64,000 nt of DNA from Geodermatophilaceae bacterium URHB0062 (lineage in GTDB: Bacteria; Actinomycetota; Actinomycetes; Mycobacteriales; Geodermatophilaceae): assembly GCA_000620185.1 (NCBI GenBank), contig JHVO01000012.1, positions 124,001-188,000 on the forward strand, given 5' to 3'. Positions 62,324 through 64,000 of this stretch are shown in pieces. The position numbers and the translations under genes were made by a program. Under the pieces are notes generated by a model, which worked only from the letters and a program-made list of their open reading frames with translations, made no database searches and was not told where the DNA came from. Every line of letters begins with the position of its first letter. Within the stretch, counting starts at the first letter, position 1.

Positions 62324-64000
62324 TCAGACACGCACGTCCACGCCGGACGACGCGGATCGCTGGGACGGTGGGGTGGGTCCGCTTCCGGAGATATCGGCAG
62401 CGCGGAGCCAGGGTCGTGACCTGTCACCGCGGTCGGACTGACCCGGGCGATCGCCGAAGCCCTGCTGCGCCTGCTGCTGCGCCTGGCGGTGGGCCTGCTG
62501 CTGCGCCTGCTGCTGGGCCTGCTGGGAGAGCCGCGACCCACCGGTGTCGCGGTCGACCTCGAGCCGCGTGCAGGTCAGCCCCGCGGTCTCCAGGTCGCGG
62601 CGCAGGTCGGGCAGCGAGTCGAGCAGCGCGGCGCGGCCGTGCTCGTGCGCGCCCCGCAGCGTCAGGTCGACCGATCCCTTGGTCACGGTGACATGCACCT
62701 CGACCGGTCCGAGGGTCTCGGGCGTGAGGACGAGGGTCATCGTGTGCGTGCCGTCGGGGGCTCCGCGGAGGACGGCGACGTGGCGCGCCACCTGCGAGCC
62801 GGCCGGCAGTGCCGCCGCATCGCCGGTCGCTGGGGGCGCCGCGGGGGCGGTGGACGCGGCGGTCGCGGGCGCGCTCAGCGGTGCGCCGGCCGGGGTCTCG
62901 ACGACGCCGTCGACCGGCGCCGCCGGGATCGCACCGTCCTGCCGGGACGTGCCGGCGTCCGCCGAGGGCGCGTCGCCCGCTGTCCCACCGGCGCCGGTCA
63001 CCGCGGTACCGCCGGGCACCGCACCGGCCGGGGCGGTTCCGGCGGCGTCGTCGCTCCCGGCGGCGGGCGGCGGGCCGGCGGGCGTCGCCACCGCGCCGGG
63101 AGCGGTCGGCGCGGCGGCCGCCTGGTCGGCTGCGGAGAGCACGACGACGGAGGAGAGGGCGGACGCGTCCGGGGACACGGACAGCGACGCCGGAGCCGTC
63201 GGGGGCCCGGCGACGGCCGTCCCGGCGGCGTCCGCCGCACCTGCCGGGAGGGGCACGGTCGAGCCCGGGACGGTCGCAGCGGGACCGGGGGCGCCCGTGG
63301 CGCCGGTTCCCGCGGGCACCGAACCGGCCGCCTGCGGACCGACAGCGGCCGCCGGGACGGCGACGGCCGCCCCGAGGGCCGCGGCGGTGGCCACCACTGC
63401 GCCAGGGCCCGTCGCGGCGCTCACCACGGCGGTCGTGGACGACGCGTCGGTCGTGGCCGCCGGCTGGCCGGTGGTGGGCAGGGCCGCCCCCGTGAGGAGG
63501 GCCCACAGCGCCGCGGGCAGCCCGCCCGGAGCCTGCGCCCCGGGAACCTGGCCGGACGCGGGGTCGGCCACCGGCCCGGTCGCGTGGTCGGCGGGGCGAT
63601 CGGTGGGGCCGGCGATGTTCGTGCCGAGGTCCTGCGCCGCGTCGGTCGCCGGGGTGTCGGCGGCGGAGCCCGGCGCCCCGTCCGCCTTGTCCGCCTTGTC
63701 CGCCTTGTCCGCCGCCTTGTGGGCTGCCTTGTGCGCCGCTCGGTCGGCGGCCCGGTCCGCCTTGTCGGCGGTCCGGCGGGCAGCCGCGTCGGCCCGGTCG
63801 GCGGCCTGGTCGGCCCGCTTGTCGGGCGTGCTCCGGCGCTCGGCACCGCGCTCGGCCCGGCGGTCGACCGGGGCAGGGCGCTCGGGCGCCCGGGTCTGGG
63901 CCAGGACGTCGTCCAGGGCCGAGGCGAACGGCACGGCGCTGTCGGCCCCGCTCGGGTCGGACGGGCGTCCGGACGCCGCTCGGACGCTCGGGGCCGTGTT
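62324..64000 (-). CDS. fliK: Flagellar hook-length control protein FliK (5' end outside window)
   Basis: The frame is open to the end of the window, so 559 residues are visible and the true start lies beyond 64000; the internal GTG at 63934 is not needed. Most of the protein is Ala/Gly/Pro/Thr-rich, with a Lys/Asp/Ala helical stretch near the N-terminus (KADKADKADG, from four 9-bp repeats) and a Gln-rich run at the end (QQAQQQAQQQ). The FliK C-terminal domain is recognisable by LVLTPETLGPVEVHVTVTKG (LxPxxLGxVEV motif). FliK measures hook length and triggers the FlhB switch. Confidence 0.88.
   Translation of the reverse strand, partial: NTAPSVRAASGRPSDPSGADSAVPFASALDDVLAQTRAPERPAPVDRRAERGAERRSTPDKRADQAADRADAAARRTADKADRAADRAAHKAAHKAADKADKADKADGAPGSAADTPATDAAQDLGTNIAGPTDRPADHATGPVADPASGQVPGAQAPGGLPAALWALLTGAALPTTGQPAATTDASSTTAVVSAATGPGAVVATAAALGAAVAVPAAAVGPQAAGSVPAGTGATGAPGPAATVPGSTVPLPAGAADAAGTAVAGPPTAPASLSVSPDASALSSVVVLSAADQAAAAPTAPGAVATPAGPPPAAGSDDAAGTAPAGAVPGGTAVTGAGGTAGDAPSADAGTSRQDGAIPAAPVDGVVETPAGAPLSAPATAASTAPAAPPATGDAAALPAGSQVARHVAVLRGAPDGTHTMTLVLTPETLGPVEVHVTVTKGSVDLTLRGAHEHGRAALLDSLPDLRRDLETAGLTCTRLEVDRDTGGSRLSQQAQQQAQQQAHRQAQQQAQQGFGDRPGQSDRGDRSRPWLRAADISGSGPTPPSQRSASSGVDVRV

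Noticed and set aside
63684-63720. Four 9-bp repeats and the CAG-like run at 62455-62530 considered as regulatory repeats
   Set aside because: They lie inside fliK and encode low-complexity KAD and Gln runs, which are normal for FliK proteins.

Overview
The window is about 64 kb of very GC-rich DNA with dense, often overlapping genes, many GTG starts and little intergenic space. A mycothiol S-conjugate amidase points to an actinobacterium. A complete-looking set of flagellar export and motor genes, in a genome of otherwise Gram-positive actinobacterial type, suits a motile member of the Geodermatophilaceae (Blastococcus, Geodermatophilus, Modestobacter) or a close relative. This assignment is an inference from gene content and base composition. 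No rRNA, tRNA or CRISPR array was seen.

Layout. 1-16 kb is mostly housekeeping: the end of a secreted trypsin-like protease, a Bax-inhibitor-1 family membrane protein, a thiolase, an SGNH hydrolase, a DUF2252 protein, a GNAT acetyltransferase, an AAA ATPase with its VWA partner, threonine dehydratase, an M3 oligopeptidase, an RNHCP protein with GreA, and Mca with a small membrane protein.

16-34.9 kb is an accessory region rich in metal-handling genes. It holds a large AfsR-type SARP regulator divergent from a multicopper oxidase with a flavin monooxygenase, two CNNM/HlyC-type membrane proteins, a chromate operon (split ChrB plus ChrA), an ArsR-CDF zinc/cobalt-type efflux pair, and an MFS/beta-propeller operon. 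Its right edge (34.2-34.9 kb) carries a decayed integrase and a frameshifted excisionase-like gene, so at least part of this block probably arrived on an integrative element. Three regulatory signals can be read here: three 11-bp direct repeats in front of the oxidase (SARP-type operator), and the same palindrome TGCAACC-N2-GGTTGC(A/G) in front of both the chromate operon and the MFS operon.

35-47 kb returns to core genes: a YyaL-type thioredoxin-domain protein, a geranylgeranyl-reductase-like flavoprotein, hemolysin III, a cis-prenyltransferase, a DUF885 protein, an ABC-2 exporter, a PIN-PhoH protein and an orphan AbiEi-like protein.

47-64 kb is one long minus-strand flagellar block, in transcription order fliK, flgD, flgE, flbD, motA, motB, fliL, fliM, fliN, fliO, fliP, fliQ, fliR, flhB, flhA, then a very long FlhF-like protein whose GTPase P-loop is missing. 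Most junctions overlap by 1-4 bases, so translation is probably coupled. Hairpins after flgE, between fliL and fliM, and between flhB and flhA divide the block.

A recurring architectural feature is a set of long, nearly perfect inverted repeats (arms of 11-29 bp, short loops) placed exactly in the gaps beside stop codons.
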